From Cyrtodaria siliqua (Eukaryota; Mollusca; Bivalvia; Adapedonta; Hiatellidae), in NCBI GenBank assembly GCA_037043455.1, contig JAWPHD010011189.1, positions 22,216 through 86,215 on the forward strand: a DNA stretch of 64,000 nucleotides, read 5' to 3'. Both the position numbers and the translations under genes were made by a program. Under the pieces are notes generated by a model that worked only from the letters and a program-made list of their open reading frames with translations, was not told where the DNA came from and made no database searches. Positions 1 to 10,207 of the stretch are shown piece by piece. How positions within the stretch are numbered: the stretch's first letter is position 1; each line of letters opens with the position of its first letter.

Positions 1-1752
1 TTAAACGACCAAATTGTATAAGGGGCCTCTCGTGTAGATTCAATACTGCAGATTTAGCCACGTTTGTCACGGACTGAACGGGGGGAAATAATGGTTTGGG
101 CGTAATGTTTGCTATAAAACCCATTGTCTTTTAGCTCTTGCCGGGATGATCGATAGTTACTTTGTTGGAACAGAGATTGGACGGCAAAATTCACAGGCAA
201 CATGTGGTTAGTATTTATTTTATCAAACTTTTATCGTACATTTGTATTCAGAGGGCGGCGCCATCTTGTTTGGCGGTTACGACATCCGGTTAGCATTGGT
301 GTTTCTCAAACATTAACTTTAGACTAGCATATGATTTTGAAGTTACTTTATTAGATGTAATTAATGTAATTGATCATTAAAGGGAGTACATCAGGCTTTT
401 CATGGGGGTCTAGGTGTCCTACTTAAAATTGATAAATATTAATGTGTTCTATTCTACATGGCCAAAACATAATGAATAAGCCTAAAAATTATCCCGTATT
501 TGCAAAGAATTTCATTCTGCACAGTAATACATGCTATTCTAGGTGATGCACCAGGGTAAATTTCAGCATTTTACGTCTGATTCCGTCCTGTCTATATGGT
601 GTTTTCAAAGTTTAGACATTAACAAAATGATTCTAACATCATATTTTGATTAATATAAGTGTTTTATCCTCATCGGGAACAATTTTATAATTTAAGTTGT
701 TTCTAGAAAAATCCTGATGTACCCCCTTTAATTGTAAAACAATGTTAATTTGATAACAGTGGATAATAGGTGCATTAGTTAACGTTGGAGTATAACTCAG
801 TGATTGTAATACACGATTGTTAACATTAGTTAACAATGAGATGAGTGACTAGCATAAATGTTAGACGCGTATCATAGCGTTGTATAATGTGGTCATTAGT
901 TGACATGCGTGCATGCATAACTCAGTGAGTGTAATATATGAGTAATTTGATAATGTTTATATTACATGTATTAGGGGCATTGATTAACAGCGACGTACAT
1001 GGCGTATACATGGCGTTGTAAAATATGTATACATTGCTACTCATCATTAGTACAGCTTATGTATATTTATTGAATAATGATTTGTTTGGGTAATGATAAT
1101 TATGCAAGATTGTTATGTTTGTCAACCGACATCTAAAACGTATGTATAATTACAGCCTAAGCCATCCAGGATATAAGCCATCCAGGGTTGGAGATAAGCC
1201 ATCCAGGTTGAGATATTTCGGAGTGGAGCTAAGCGTCCACGGATAACGTTACGAGCGGTGGAGACGGTCCCCGTACCTGCGCAGCAAGGCCAGGTTTTAT
1301 TAACGACAATCCCCGGGACACAAGGTGGGCCCGTCATCAGTCCTCACTGGAGGAACATCACCCGCAATCTCAGTGGAGGTTAACCATCATTACATCGCGT
1401 CATCAACCCTTACAGAAGGCATTTGATGACGATCATCCATTGAATTCGCGCATCATCATCTTCCTGAGCTCTCGCGCATCACAGTTATCGCGCTAGATCA
1501 TAGAGCAACATTGTTATAGCTTTAACAACACTTTAGTGACTTATACATTCAGTATTTATAAGAATACTAAGAACGTCTTAAACGTTCATGAGAACATTCT
1601 TTTCATAGTTCATTTGTGTATTCGCTTGTTTTTTTTAGATAATTGTATATATATTAAACATATTTTAAAAGTTGCATTAAACTTATGTAAATGCATTCAC
1701 CGTCATTGATTCTTTCCTGAGTTAGCCCAACCACTAAGGTCATCCTGTGACA
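1..1752 (+). repeat. 5' LTR, partial
   Basis: Base 1 aligns with base 6587 of the 3' LTR, and the copy ends with CATCCTGTGACA at 1752, just as the 3' LTR ends at 7980. It is 358 bp longer than the matching part of the 3' LTR, mostly because of an inserted MITE at 381-727. Scattered substitutions and small indels separate the two LTRs, so the insertion is not recent. A short internal repeat (TAAGCCATCCAGG-like, three times, about 1156-1211) is present in both LTRs. Confidence 0.9.
381..727. mobile_element. MITE with TTAA (or TA) target duplication
   Basis: A 347-bp block absent from the 3' LTR starts AGGGAGTACATCAGG and ends CCTGATGTACCCCCT, which are inverted repeats with one mismatch. It is flanked by TTAA at 377-380 and 728-731. 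The empty site in the 3' LTR (6962-6965) has a single TTAA, giving a direct before-and-after comparison. TTAA duplication suggests a piggyBac-type transposase; the bases also allow a TA duplication with ends one base longer. It has no coding capacity and must be moved in trans. Confidence 0.85.
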
Positions 1753-1754
1753 AC

Positions 1755-1770
1755 TGGTGTCAGAAGTGGG
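1755..1770 (+). other. Primer-binding site (tRNA-Leu-like)
   Basis: TGGTGTCAGAAGTGGG lies two bases after the 5' LTR. It begins with TGG, the complement of the tRNA CCA tail, and the rest resembles the complement of a leucine tRNA acceptor and T arm. Choice of tRNA-Leu is from memory of leucine tRNA ends and should be checked against the host tRNA set. Confidence 0.75.
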
Positions 1771-2432
1771 ATTTTGATCGACTACGGAGGGAAAGAATCA
1801 ATAAGTGATCTTTATTATGATGTACTAAATCTGTACTTATTATTTTAGAATTGTGTACCACCCTCTGATCCATCAAGGCGACTGTCGACGATCACGGCCA
1901 CAGCTTGGAAGACAAGGCAAGACACGACAAGGGTAGGGTGAGTCCAAACTGTTGTTTTGTCTGTTCTTTCCTTGGAGCGAGGTCGCAGTGATCTACACGA
2001 GTGGGTCTGAGGCACTTTTTGCTCAATAATTTGGGTGTTTGTTTTTACCTCCCTTGATATACCAATAGTATCCAATTAGGTTGGCGAATAAGACGTTCTA
2101 CTCATGTTGTGACACTCGAGTATACTTGTATTGATGGGAGAAGTAAATATACATGTACATGTTATACACATTTCGATGATTGTTTAAGGTTTATGTCCAA
2201 TATCAAATATAGCTATTTTATGTAGTGTATATGTTTTGTGGAAGCTAGATACTATCTATACATAACCGTTAGTAGTTAGCGCTAGTACAAATGTGTATGT
2301 AATTTGTCCTATGATGATGCCCAGGTATTTACTGAGGACACAGTGACTTACCATTAGTAGTTAGCCGAGTAGGATTATTAGTGACGTGTGTATTGTAATT
2401 ATTGTTGTTAGTATTCCACAATGTATATAACC
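1771..2432 (+). other. Retrotransposon 5' leader, non-coding
   Basis: The 660 bases between the primer-binding site and the first gag ATG hold no credible reading frame on the plus strand. This is the expected untranslated leader, where packaging signals would lie, but I see no specific motif. Confidence 0.6.
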
Positions 2433-2846
2433 ATGACGTCCATAAAGGATTTTACGGATATGGGTAAGGAGTTAGGGTACGCCGGAGAGGAGCTTAGAAC
2501 CTTTGTTAAAGACGAACAGGCTAGGGAAAGGGAATTTAGACTTAAGGAAAGATAATTAGCAAAGCAGGAAAGAGATGAAGAAAGTAGATTAGCTAAAGAG
2601 AAGCTAGAATTAGAAGGTAGGTTAGCTAAAGAGAAGTTAGATGCTGATAAAGAGAAGTTAGAATTCGAAAGTAGATTAGCTAAAGAGAAGCGAGATGAAG
2701 AAAATAGACTAGCCACAGAGAAGCTAGAATTAGAAGGTAGGTTAGCTAAAGAGAAGCGAGATGATGAAAGTAGAATAGTACTGGAGAAGCAAGAGTTAGA
2801 ACATGAGAGGTTCGAAACAGATGGTAGACTAGCTAGGACTAAGACA
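2433..2846 (+). pseudogene. gag: gag N-terminal part (coiled coil) with premature stop
   Basis: ATG at 2433 opens a frame that reads 40 residues and stops at TAA 2553-2555. The same frame then continues open into the next gag segment. After the stop the protein would be a strongly charged, repetitive coiled coil, with a motif like LAKEKLELEGR repeated about six to eight times in degenerate form. Such helical stretches occur in the N-terminal part of many retrotransposon Gag proteins, where they help assembly. The stop is not in a shift context, so it is most simply a nonsense mutation. The DNA repeats of about 30-45 bp suggest expansion by slippage. Confidence 0.7.
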
Positions 2847-3191
2847 ATGATGGAGAGGGAGAAATCAGAGTTTGAGCATAAGTTAGCTTTAGAGTTGGAA
2901 GCAGCTAAAACACATAGTAAGGACAGTAAAACTGAAGGGAAAGATAGTTATTCTGGGAAGTTAAAAGGTCCGAAGTTACCATACTTTGATGCTGACAAAG
3001 ATAACATGGACAGTTACTTGTTACGGTTTGAACGTTATGCTGAGTTACAGGAATGGACCAAAGATAAGTTGGCAGTTCATTTAAGTGCGTTACTGAGAGG
3101 CAATGCCTTAGATGTATTTTCTAGATTACCTAGTGTAGATGCTCTTGACTATGACAAGTTAAAGGATGCTCTTTTAAAGAGATTGTCATAG
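2847..3191 (+). CDS. gag: Gag capsid N-terminal segment (broken)
   Basis: 114 residues, open in the same phase as the segments on both sides. The first 30 residues finish the coiled coil. From KLPYFDADKDNMDSYLLRFE onward it resembles the gag capsid N-terminal half of Ty3/gypsy elements: a short aromatic anchor, then helices with ALLRGNALDVFSRL and a leucine-rich KDALLKRL end. It stops at TAG 3189-3191. That stop lies inside a 27-bp tandem duplication (3166-3211), so the intact gene read straight on into the SCAN-like half. The ATG at 2847 is just an internal methionine; the natural start is 2433. Confidence 0.75.
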   Translation: MMEREKSEFEHKLALELEAAKTHSKDSKTEGKDSYSGKLKGPKLPYFDADKDNMDSYLLRFERYAELQEWTKDKLAVHLSALLRGNALDVFSRLPSVDALDYDKLKDALLKRLS

Positions 3192-3211
3192 TATGCTCTT
3201 TTAAAGAGATT
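3166..3211 (+). repeat. 27-bp tandem duplication that introduces a stop in gag
   Basis: The 19-mer ATGCTCTTTTAAAGAGATT occurs at 3166 and again at 3193, an offset of 27 bp. The duplicated stretch keeps the frame but carries the TAG at 3189-3191. This event alone separates the two gag halves. Confidence 0.85.
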
Positions 3212-6035
3212 TGAGTTAACTGAAGAAGGTTTTAGAAAGCGGTTTAGAGCTTGCTTGCCTGAGAAAGGCGAGTCATTTACTCAGTTCATTAGTAGATCTA
3301 GAAATTACTTAGATAGATGGTTAGAGTTAGGGAAGGTAGCGCAGACTTATCAGGGCCTCATAGATTTCTTGTTGCGGGACCAGCTATTCAAACTTTATAG
3401 TAGAGATCTGTTCTTTTTTCTGAAAGAAAGAAAACAAACTAGTGTAGATGAAATGACAACACAAGCAGATCAGTTTGCCGAGGCTAGAGGTGGAGCTCAT
3501 AATGTAGTGTCGAAAGACAGAACTTTTAGAGATAGGCAAGGGGACGATCATAGTAATAAACAGAAAGGCCAGAGTGGAAACTATAGAGGGGGAGGTAGTT
3601 CGATGGGTGCTAGAGGAGGTAGCAATAGTGGTAACATAGGTAGATCTTTTATTCGTTGTCGTCACTGTAATGGGAATCATGCTTCACATGAGTGTAGGAA
3701 AGCGGTGAAAGTGTCCGCTGTCGTAGACAATTTTAGTGACAATAGTAGAGTGGACAACAATGGAGGGAGTCAGAACCAAGGTTTTAACAACCCATGGAAT
3801 TTCGGTAGAGGTAGAGGTGCTCAAAACCGAGGTAGAGGCAGAGGTAGTAATAGTCCGGTTATTAAAACCGAGAGTAGTAGCTGTTGCGTTAGATCGGATA
3901 GTGTAATGGCGAAGATCGGAACATGTCTCTTTCCGTATGCAAATCTTCCAACGGTAGATGGTGGAGTGAATGGCACGGACGTAACTGTAATGAGGGATAC
4001 AGGTTGTACAGGTGTGGTAGTTAGGCGTAGTTTAGTTACGGATGACCAGTTGGTAGGTAAACAGTCACCGTGTATGTTGTTAAATAAGTCGGTAGAGCAC
4101 GTGCCAATAGCGAGAATAGATGTAGATACACCTTTCTTCAAAGGGACTACAGAGGCACTATGTATGGATGACCCTATGTATGATTTAACGATAGGGAACA
4201 TAGAAGGTTCAGCACTTCCGGTAATGTCCGATTTTAGAAGTAGCATAAGTAATGCAGTAGAGACTAGAGCGCAAGTTCAGAAGCAAGTTCAGGCTTATAG
4301 AAAATTAAACGTTCCTGCAGCCGTTGGTGACATATCCAAAGCGGAGTTTATAGAAGCACAAACTCAAGACGAGTCATTAGGTCCTTGTAAAGTGAAGGCC
4401 AAGGATGGTGTAGTGAAGAAGTGTATGGGGTCCGGTAGTTGTAAGTTTGTACATAAGAATAGGTTATTGTACCGAGAATTTGAAGATAGTGGTAGTAGAC
4501 AGTTTCACCAATTAGTGGTACCTACCCAGTATAGAATGACAGTGCTTAAGGTAGCTCATGAGTCGATTATGGGAGGTCATTTAGGCGTAAAGAAAACGTC
4601 AGATAGAGTATTGGCAGAATTTTATTGGCCAGGCGTTAGTGGAGATGTAACTAGGTATTGTAGGTCCTGCGATGTATGCCAAAGGACAGTACCAAAAGGT
4701 CGAGTGACCAAAGTACATTTAGGTCAGATGCCACTGATAGATACACCATTTAAGCGGGTAGCCGTAGACATAATTGGACCAATTTTTCCAGTGTCGGATA
4801 GGAAAAATAGGTACATGTTAACCATGGTAGACTATGCAACTAGGTATCCGGAGGCATTGCCCTCAATTGAAACTGAGAGAGTAGCTGAGGCATTAGTTGA
4901 TATGTTCAGTAGGCTAGGTGTACCAGAGGAAATGCTGACTGATTGTGGGTCACAGTTTACGTCAGAACTTATGGCTGAAGTAAGCAGGTTATTGTCTTTG
5001 CGTCAAATCATGACAACACCATATCACCCTATGTGTAACGGGTTAGTCGAACGATTTAACGGGACGTTAAAGCAAATGTTACGGCGTATGTGTACCGAGA
5101 GACCCAAAGATTGGGACAAGTATCTCAATGCTTTATTGTTTGCATCTAGAGAGGTTCCACAAGAGAGTTTAGGATTTTCCCCGTTTGAGTTATTGTACGG
5201 TAGATCAGTTAGAGGTCCTATGAGGATTCTTAGAGAGATGTGGGCAGGTGAATTAGATAGTGATGAGGTTAAGACTACATATCAGTATGTTTTAGATCTG
5301 AAGGAGAAACTAGAGGAGACTTGTAAGATAGCTCAAAGTCAGTTAGTTAAGGTAAGTACCAAGTACAAACGGTACTATGACCAGAAAGCTAGAGCTAGGA
5401 AGTTTAAGATAGATGACCAGGTGTTACTGTTACTCCCGACCGACAATAACAAGTTGTTATTACAATGGAAAGATCCGTTTTACGTTAGAGTGATAGTGAA
5501 CACTATGGATTACCGTATCGAGATAAACGGAAAGTTAAAGACCTTTCATGCGAATATGCTGAACGAGTATATCAGTAGAACCGATAATGTGCAACAAGGG
5601 TTGTTAACCGTAGTTAATGTTGCAGTTATTGAGGATAGTGAGGAAGACAGTAGTGAGGACACTAGTCCCATGTATTTTCCCACTAGTGTAGGTAAGGAGA
5701 CAGCAGCCGATGTAGACATATCGGGCATGCTTAGTGTAGCAGAGAAACGAGAGGTAAGTCGTTTAGACTCTGAGTGTAGTACTGTTCGGTCCGATAAGTC
5801 GAGACCAACAGATGTAGTGCAGTGTAGCTTTAATCACACTTTAGCAAAGCCGATTAGGGAAACGAGAGACCCTACTCCATTTCGCAAACAGTATACTGGT
5901 AATGCGATGGATGCAATGTGTAAAGTTGGAGTTCTTGTAGTGACAGGAAGTAGTGTTATTAGTAACCGTCAAGTCGGAGTAATAGACCGCGGAAAGCACA
6001 ATATTGGGGCAGACTATTTAAGTCGCCGCACATAA
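3192..6035 (+). CDS. pol: Gag C-terminal half, protease, integrase and RT/RNase H remnant
   Basis: The frame is open from 3192; residues below count from codon 3255. Residues 1-78 with the upstream FELTEEGFRKRFR form a SCAN-like capsid half (WLELGK, FLLRDQLFKL, FLKER). C135, C138, H142 and C147 make a zinc knuckle of spacing CX2CX3HX4C. D248-T-G250 is the aspartic protease active site. H435, H442, C472 and C475 are the integrase zinc site, and D505, D563 and E599 the catalytic triad with exact D35E spacing. Residues 720-775 form a GPY/F-like module. Residues 860-903 (NHTLAKPIRE, TPFRKQY, DAMCKVGVL) look like the start of RT, followed directly by GKHNIGADYLSRR, the usual end of RNase H. The RT palm with YxDD and the RNase H core are absent. 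Integrase is intact by eye; the whole cannot reverse transcribe. Confidence 0.88.
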   Translation, partial: YALLKRFELTEEGFRKRFRACLPEKGESFTQFISRSRNYLDRWLELGKVAQTYQGLIDFLLRDQLFKLYSRDLFFFLKERKQTSVDEMTTQADQFAEARGGAHNVVSKDRTFRDRQGDDHSNKQKGQSGNYRGGGSSMGARGGSNSGNIGRSFIRCRHCNGNHASHECRKAVKVSAVVDNFSDNSRVDNNGGSQNQGFNNPWNFGRGRGAQNRGRGRGSNSPVIKTESSSCCVRSDSVMAKIGTCLFPYANLPTVDGGVNGTDVTVMRDTGCTGVVVRRSLVTDDQLVGKQSPCMLLNKSVEHVPIARIDVDTPFFKGTTEALCMDDPMYDLTIGNIEGSALPVMSDFRSSISNAVETRAQVQKQVQAYRKLNVPAAVGDISKAEFIEAQTQDESLGPCKVKAKDGVVKKCMGSGSCKFVHKNRLLYREFEDSGSRQFHQLVVPTQYRMTVLKVAHESIMGGHLGVKKTSDRVLAEFYWPGVSGDVTRYCRSCDVCQRTVPKGRVTKVHLGQMPLIDTPFKRVAVDIIGPIFPVSDRKNRYMLTMVDYATRYPEALPSIETERVAEALVDMFSRLGVPEEMLTDCGSQFTSELMAEVSRLLSLRQIMTTPYHPMCNGLVERFNGTLKQMLRRMCTERPKDWDKYLNALLFASREVPQESLGFSPFELLYGRSVRGPMRILREMWAGELDSDEVKTTYQYVLDLKEKLEETCKIAQSQLVKVSTKYKRYYDQKARARKFKIDDQVLLLLPTDNNKLLLQWKDPFYVRVIVNTMDYRIEINGKLKTFHANMLNEYISRTDNVQQGLLTVVNVAVIEDSEEDSSEDTSPMYFPTSVGKETAADVDISGMLSVAEKREVSRLDSECSTVRSDKSRPTDVVQCSFNHTLAKPIRETRDPTPFRKQYTGNAMDAMCKVGVLVVTGSSVISNRQVGVIDRGKHNIGADYLSRRT

Positions 6036-6359
6036 TGACCGGTTTAATACAATAGTGTATTGCAGTGTATTGTACAATAGTAGTATATGTTACGACGAGT
6101 AGTGTACAATTGTAGAATAGTGTTGAAATTGTAATTACATATTATAGTTAGGTTATAACTGCAGTGGATGTTTTCCGGAAGACGGTCGTTGTACTGGCTG
6201 AAGGTTGCATCCATCGGTAGTAATATTTAACATACTCAATCGATTGAGCGATCAGCTTGTATGTTTTGTCGCTCATTTGCTCAGAAGAATTAATAGTTTC
6301 TTAACGTGTAAATATTAATTATCATTTTGTTGAATTTTAAAAAGTGTAGCACTTTCTTT
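6036..6359 (+). other. Retrotransposon 3' untranslated region
   Basis: Between the pol stop and the purine tract lie 324 AT-rich bases without a reading frame. I see no accessory gene or second ORF. Confidence 0.6.
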
Positions 6360-6370
6360 AAGTGGGGAGA
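6360..6370 (+). other. Polypurine tract
   Basis: AAGTGGGGAGA ends directly at the TG that opens the 3' LTR. This is the normal position for the plus-strand primer. One T interrupts an otherwise pure purine run. Confidence 0.75.
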
Positions 6371-7980
6371 TGTTGTCACAAAATGTCACGGGTAGAGCGT
6401 ACTGGTCGTATATAGCTCTTGTAAGTTATCGGTTACACCCAAATCTATTGTTCGAGTTGAAACAATTTCACCATATTCATGATCTATTCATGTAACACGT
6501 AAAGCACATTTTAAGTGGCCGCCAGAGAGGCCGTGTCATAAGTTTAGTTTTGTGCTAATGCATGTAAACGTATAGGTATATTTTCCTTAAACGGCAAAAT
6601 TGTATAAGGGGCCTCTCGTGTAGATTCAATACTGCAGATTTAGCCACGTTTGTCACGGACGGAAAGGGGAAAATAATGGTTTGGGCGTAATGTTTGCTAT
6701 AAAACCAATTGTCTTCTAGCTCTTGCCGGGATGATCGATAGTTACTTTGTTGGAACAGAGATTGGACGGCAAAATTCACAGGCAAAATGTGGTTAGTATT
6801 TATTTTATCAAACTTTTATCGTACATTTGTATTCAGTGGGCGGCGCCATCTTGTTTGACGGTTACGACATCCGGTTAGCATTGATGTTTCTCAAACATTA
6901 ACTTTAGACTAGCATATGATTTTGAAGTTACTTTATTAGATGTAATTATTGTAATTGATCATTAATTGTAAACAATGTTAATTTGGTAACAGTGGATAAT
7001 AGGTGCATTAGTTAACATTGGCGTATAACTCAGTGATTGTAATACACGAGTTAACATTAGTTAACAATGAGATGAGTGACTAGGATAAATGTTCGACGCG
7101 TATGCATAGCGTTGTATAATGTGGTCATTAGTTGACATGCGTGCATGCATAACTCAGTGAGTGTAATATATGAGTAATTTGATAATGTTTATATTACATG
7201 TATTAGGGGCATTGATTAACAGCGACGTACGTGGCGTATACATGCCGTTGTAGAATATGTATACATTGCTACTCATCATTAGTACAGCTTACATATATTG
7301 ATTGAATAATGATTTGTTTGGGTAATGATAATTATGAAAGATTGTTATGTTTGTCAACCGACATCTAAAACGTATGTATATATACAGCCTAAGCCATCCA
7401 GGACATAAGCCATCCAGGGTTGGGGATAAGCCATCCAGGTTGGGATATTTCGGAGTGGAGCTAAGCGTCCACGGATAACGTTACGAGCGGTGGAGACGGT
7501 CCCCGTACCTGCGCAGCATGCCCAGGTTTTATTAACTACAACCCCCGGGACACAAGGTGGGCCCGTCATCAGTCCTCACTGGAGGAACAGTGCAATCTCA
7601 GTGGAGGTTAACCATCATTACATCGCGTCATCAACCCTTACAGAAGGCATTTGATGACGATCATCCATTGAATTCGCGCATCATCATCTTCATGAGCTCT
7701 CGCGCATCACAGTTATCGCGCTAGATCATAGAGCAACATTGTTATAGCTTTAACAACACTTAAGTGTCTTATACATTCAGTATTTATAACAATACTAAGA
7801 ACGTCTTAAACGGTCATGAGAACATTCTTTTCATAGTTCATTTGTGTATTCGCTTGTTTTTTTTAGATAATTGTATAAATATTAAACATATTTTAAAAGT
7901 TGCATTAAGCGTATGTAAATGCATTCACCGTCATTGATCCTTTCCTGAGTAAGCCCAACCACTAAGGTCATCCTGTGACA
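6371..7980 (+). repeat. 3' LTR, complete
   Basis: 1610 bp, from TGTTGTCACA to CCTGTGACA. The ends contain the inverted heptamer TGTCACA/TGTGACA near the TG...CA termini. It matches the 5' LTR along its length but lacks the MITE. At about 1.6 kb it is long for a gypsy element. Confidence 0.9.
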
Positions 7981-8145
7981 ATAATCAAACAGGTATTCCA
8001 CACCCAGAACGTGTCATTCGTTCCAGATGGAAGGTCACGAGAGAGCTGGATAACATACTGAATAATCAAACAGGTAATCCACACCGAGTACGTGTCATTC
8101 TTTCCTGATGGAAGCTCAAGAGACTGGCTGCATAACATACGTCAA
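7981..8145 (+). repeat. Tandem pair of about 82 bp
   Basis: AATAATCAAACAGGTA starts both units, which continue through CGTGTCATTC and end at CATAACATAC. The units differ by a few substitutions. They directly adjoin the 3' LTR and so are part of the target DNA. Confidence 0.75.
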
Positions 8146-8825
8146 GCATGTTACCTTTTAAATTATCGGCATATAAACTGCCACATCAGTATTAATTCTC
8201 TCCAAGTATGATATATAAATCCGGATTTAAACTAAAGACATAGTATGTTTCCAACACTGTGTATATCAGTCATCTGAACCAGCCGGGATTTCATTTTGAG
8301 TATATTACAGTTTCCGACAAATCTCACGTACCAACCTAGTCCAATGAGTGACTATACTAACATTTGTATCGGGTGCATATGAAAATAGTATGGCTGGTTC
8401 CCACACAGGGTATGTTACATGTATCGGGATGACAGTTCAATCAAATAGTTTGTCATGTATGTATGAACAGTGGACAGTGTACGTCTACTCCACGGGAGTT
8501 ATATTTGTTGTTGTAAAGGTTACTTCATCTCATAGAATATTGCGGGTATATGAAATCAGTTAACTGAACAAATACTTTGATCCACAGACTACTCTTACAT
8601 GTTACCTCTCCTTCATTAGTCTTCACGGATATTTTAAAGATCAGTATGTTAACTACTTTGCCATACACACATGTCTTTAATATATATATAGTACTTATGG
8701 TCCATATGATACACTTGACCTAAGTGGTTGTTCATATGCACGGATGCACACAAGTCTTTAAAGATGCCGCGAATGACTAAATTCTGAATAAATTCTGCAA
8801 TGCGCTAGCTTCAAGTATCTGGTGT
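8146..8825. other. No feature recognised
   Basis: AT-rich sequence. A 71-codon plus-strand frame at 8348-8563 shows no domain and is not credible. Nothing else is visible. Confidence 0.5.
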
Positions 8826-9275
8826 CTCGTATGTATGCATACGCATGTGTTTGTAAAGCTTGCTAGACATGGTAAATCGTTTACTGCACACGTTACACTT
8901 ATATGACATAAGCGCAGATGACTTTTAAGCTAATAATCCTTTACTGCATAAGCTGCACTTATATGGTGTCTCATCTGTATGTATGCGCATATGAATGTTA
9001 CGACGGCCACACATGGTATATCCTTTACTGCACACACTACACTTATATGGTTTCTCACATGTATGATATGCGCATATGAATGTTTAGATGGCCTGACACA
9101 GTAAATTCTTTACTGCAAATGCTACACTTAGGTTTCTCACCTGTATGTATGTGCATGTGACCGTTAAGATCGCCTGATTGGCTGAATCCTTTACTGCACA
9201 CGCAACAGTTATATGGTTTCTCCCCTGTACGGTATGCGCATATGAATGTTTAGATGGCCTGACACAGTAAATCCT
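8826..9275 (-). pseudogene. Decayed C2H2 zinc fingers, 3' continuation of the finger array
   Basis: Read on the minus strand, about five further fingers follow the intact ten: CSVCSKGF-like, HMRIH-like and TGEKP-like blocks recur at the regular 84-bp spacing, but in several frames. The first break is in finger 11, where an extra base in the T-run at about 9282 creates the TAA that ends the intact frame. A second frameshift follows in the next linker, and near 8930 a finger is cut short by TTAGCTTAA. The array once had about 15 fingers, or grew by duplication and then decayed at its 3' end. Confidence 0.75.
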
Positions 9276-10207
9276 TTAGTGAAAAATGCTGCACTTAGGT
9301 TTCTCACCTGTATGAATGTGCATATGACTGTTAAGATCGCCTGTCTGGGTGAATCCTTTACTGCACACGCTACAGTTATACGTTTTTTTACCTGTATGTA
9401 TAAGCATGTGACTGTTAAGATTGCCTGACTCGGAAAATCCTTTACTGCACACGCTACACGTATATGGTTTCTCACCTGTATGTATGCGCATATGCCTGTT
9501 AAGACCGCCTGACGTGGTAAATCCTTTACTGCACACGCTACAGTTATACGGTTTTTCACCTGTATGTATAAGCATGTGACTGTTAAGATTACCTAACTGG
9601 GTAAATCCTTTACTACAAACGCTACACGTATATGGTGTCTCGCCTGTATGTATTCGCATATGTTTTTTAAGATCGTCTGACTGTGTAAATCCTTTACTGC
9701 ACACGCTACACTTATATGGTGTCTCGTTAGTATGTATGTGCATATGCCTGTTAAAATTGCAAAACACGGTAAATCCTTTACTGCACTCGCTACACGTATA
9801 TGGTTTCTCCCCAGTATGTATGCGCATATGCCTGTTAAGATCGGCTGACGTGGTAAATCCTTTACTGCACACACTACAGTTATACGGTTTTTCACCTGTA
9901 TGTATAAGCATATGACTGTTAAGACTGCCTGACTGAGTGAATCCTTTACTGCACACGCTACACTTATACGGTTTTTCACCTGTATGTATAAGAATGTGCC
10001 TGTTAAGACTGCCTGACGTGGTAAATCCGTTACTACACACGCTACACTTATACGGGTTTTCACCTGTATGTATAAGCATATGACTGTTAAGACTGCCTGA
10101 CCTGGTAAATCCTTTACTGCACATCGTGCACTGGAACGTCAACTGCCCTGTATCCAAGTTTATTGAAAGACGACTTTGTCTATTGTTTTGTTGTCGTAAT
10201 GCGGTTT
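9276..10207 (-). CDS. C2H2 zinc-finger protein, terminal exon with ten fingers
   Basis: The minus-strand frame is open from 10349 to 9276 (357 codons), but the first 47 residues look like intron: TATTTTGTTTCAG at 10220-10208 is a good 3' splice site, so I start the exon at 10207. Upstream exons are not identified. Ten classical CX2CX12HX3H fingers run in 28-residue steps from C74 of the open frame, joined by TGEKPY linkers. Helix residues (-1 to 6) include RSGSLNS, TSGSLNR, QSGSLNS, TSADLNR, VFCNFNR, QSDDLKK, QLGNLNS, TSGGLNR, ESGNLNS and QTGDLNS. The fingers are expected to bind DNA in the nucleus; the target is unknown. No KRAB, BTB or SCAN domain is encoded in this exon. The last linker has lost one codon (TGEKPKC) and the frame ends abruptly, so this is either a recently shortened gene or a pseudogene. 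Confidence 0.8.

Larger units (their letters stand above)
1..7980 (+). mobile_element. Gmr1-like Ty3/gypsy LTR retrotransposon, 5' end outside window
   Basis: The two ends are long direct repeats: bases 1-1752 match 6587-7980. A primer-binding site follows the first LTR and a purine tract precedes the second. In between lies one reading frame (phase 0 from 2433 to 6035) broken by two stops, coding for gag, protease and integrase. Integrase comes before the remnants of reverse transcriptase and RNase H, the reverse of the usual Ty3/gypsy order. That order is known for the Gmr1 group of gypsy elements. The RT and RNase H core is deleted and gag is broken, so this copy is non-autonomous. The missing 5' part is about 216 bp, judged from the 3' LTR. 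Target-site duplication cannot be tested because the left flank is outside the window. Confidence 0.9.

Noticed and set aside
7976..7990. Target-site duplication of the LTR element
   Set aside because: The left flank lies outside the window, so the ATAAT after the 3' LTR cannot be compared.
9209..10063. Minus-strand frames with repeated VACAVKDLPRQAVLTG
   Set aside because: They are out-of-frame readings of the zinc-finger repeats.
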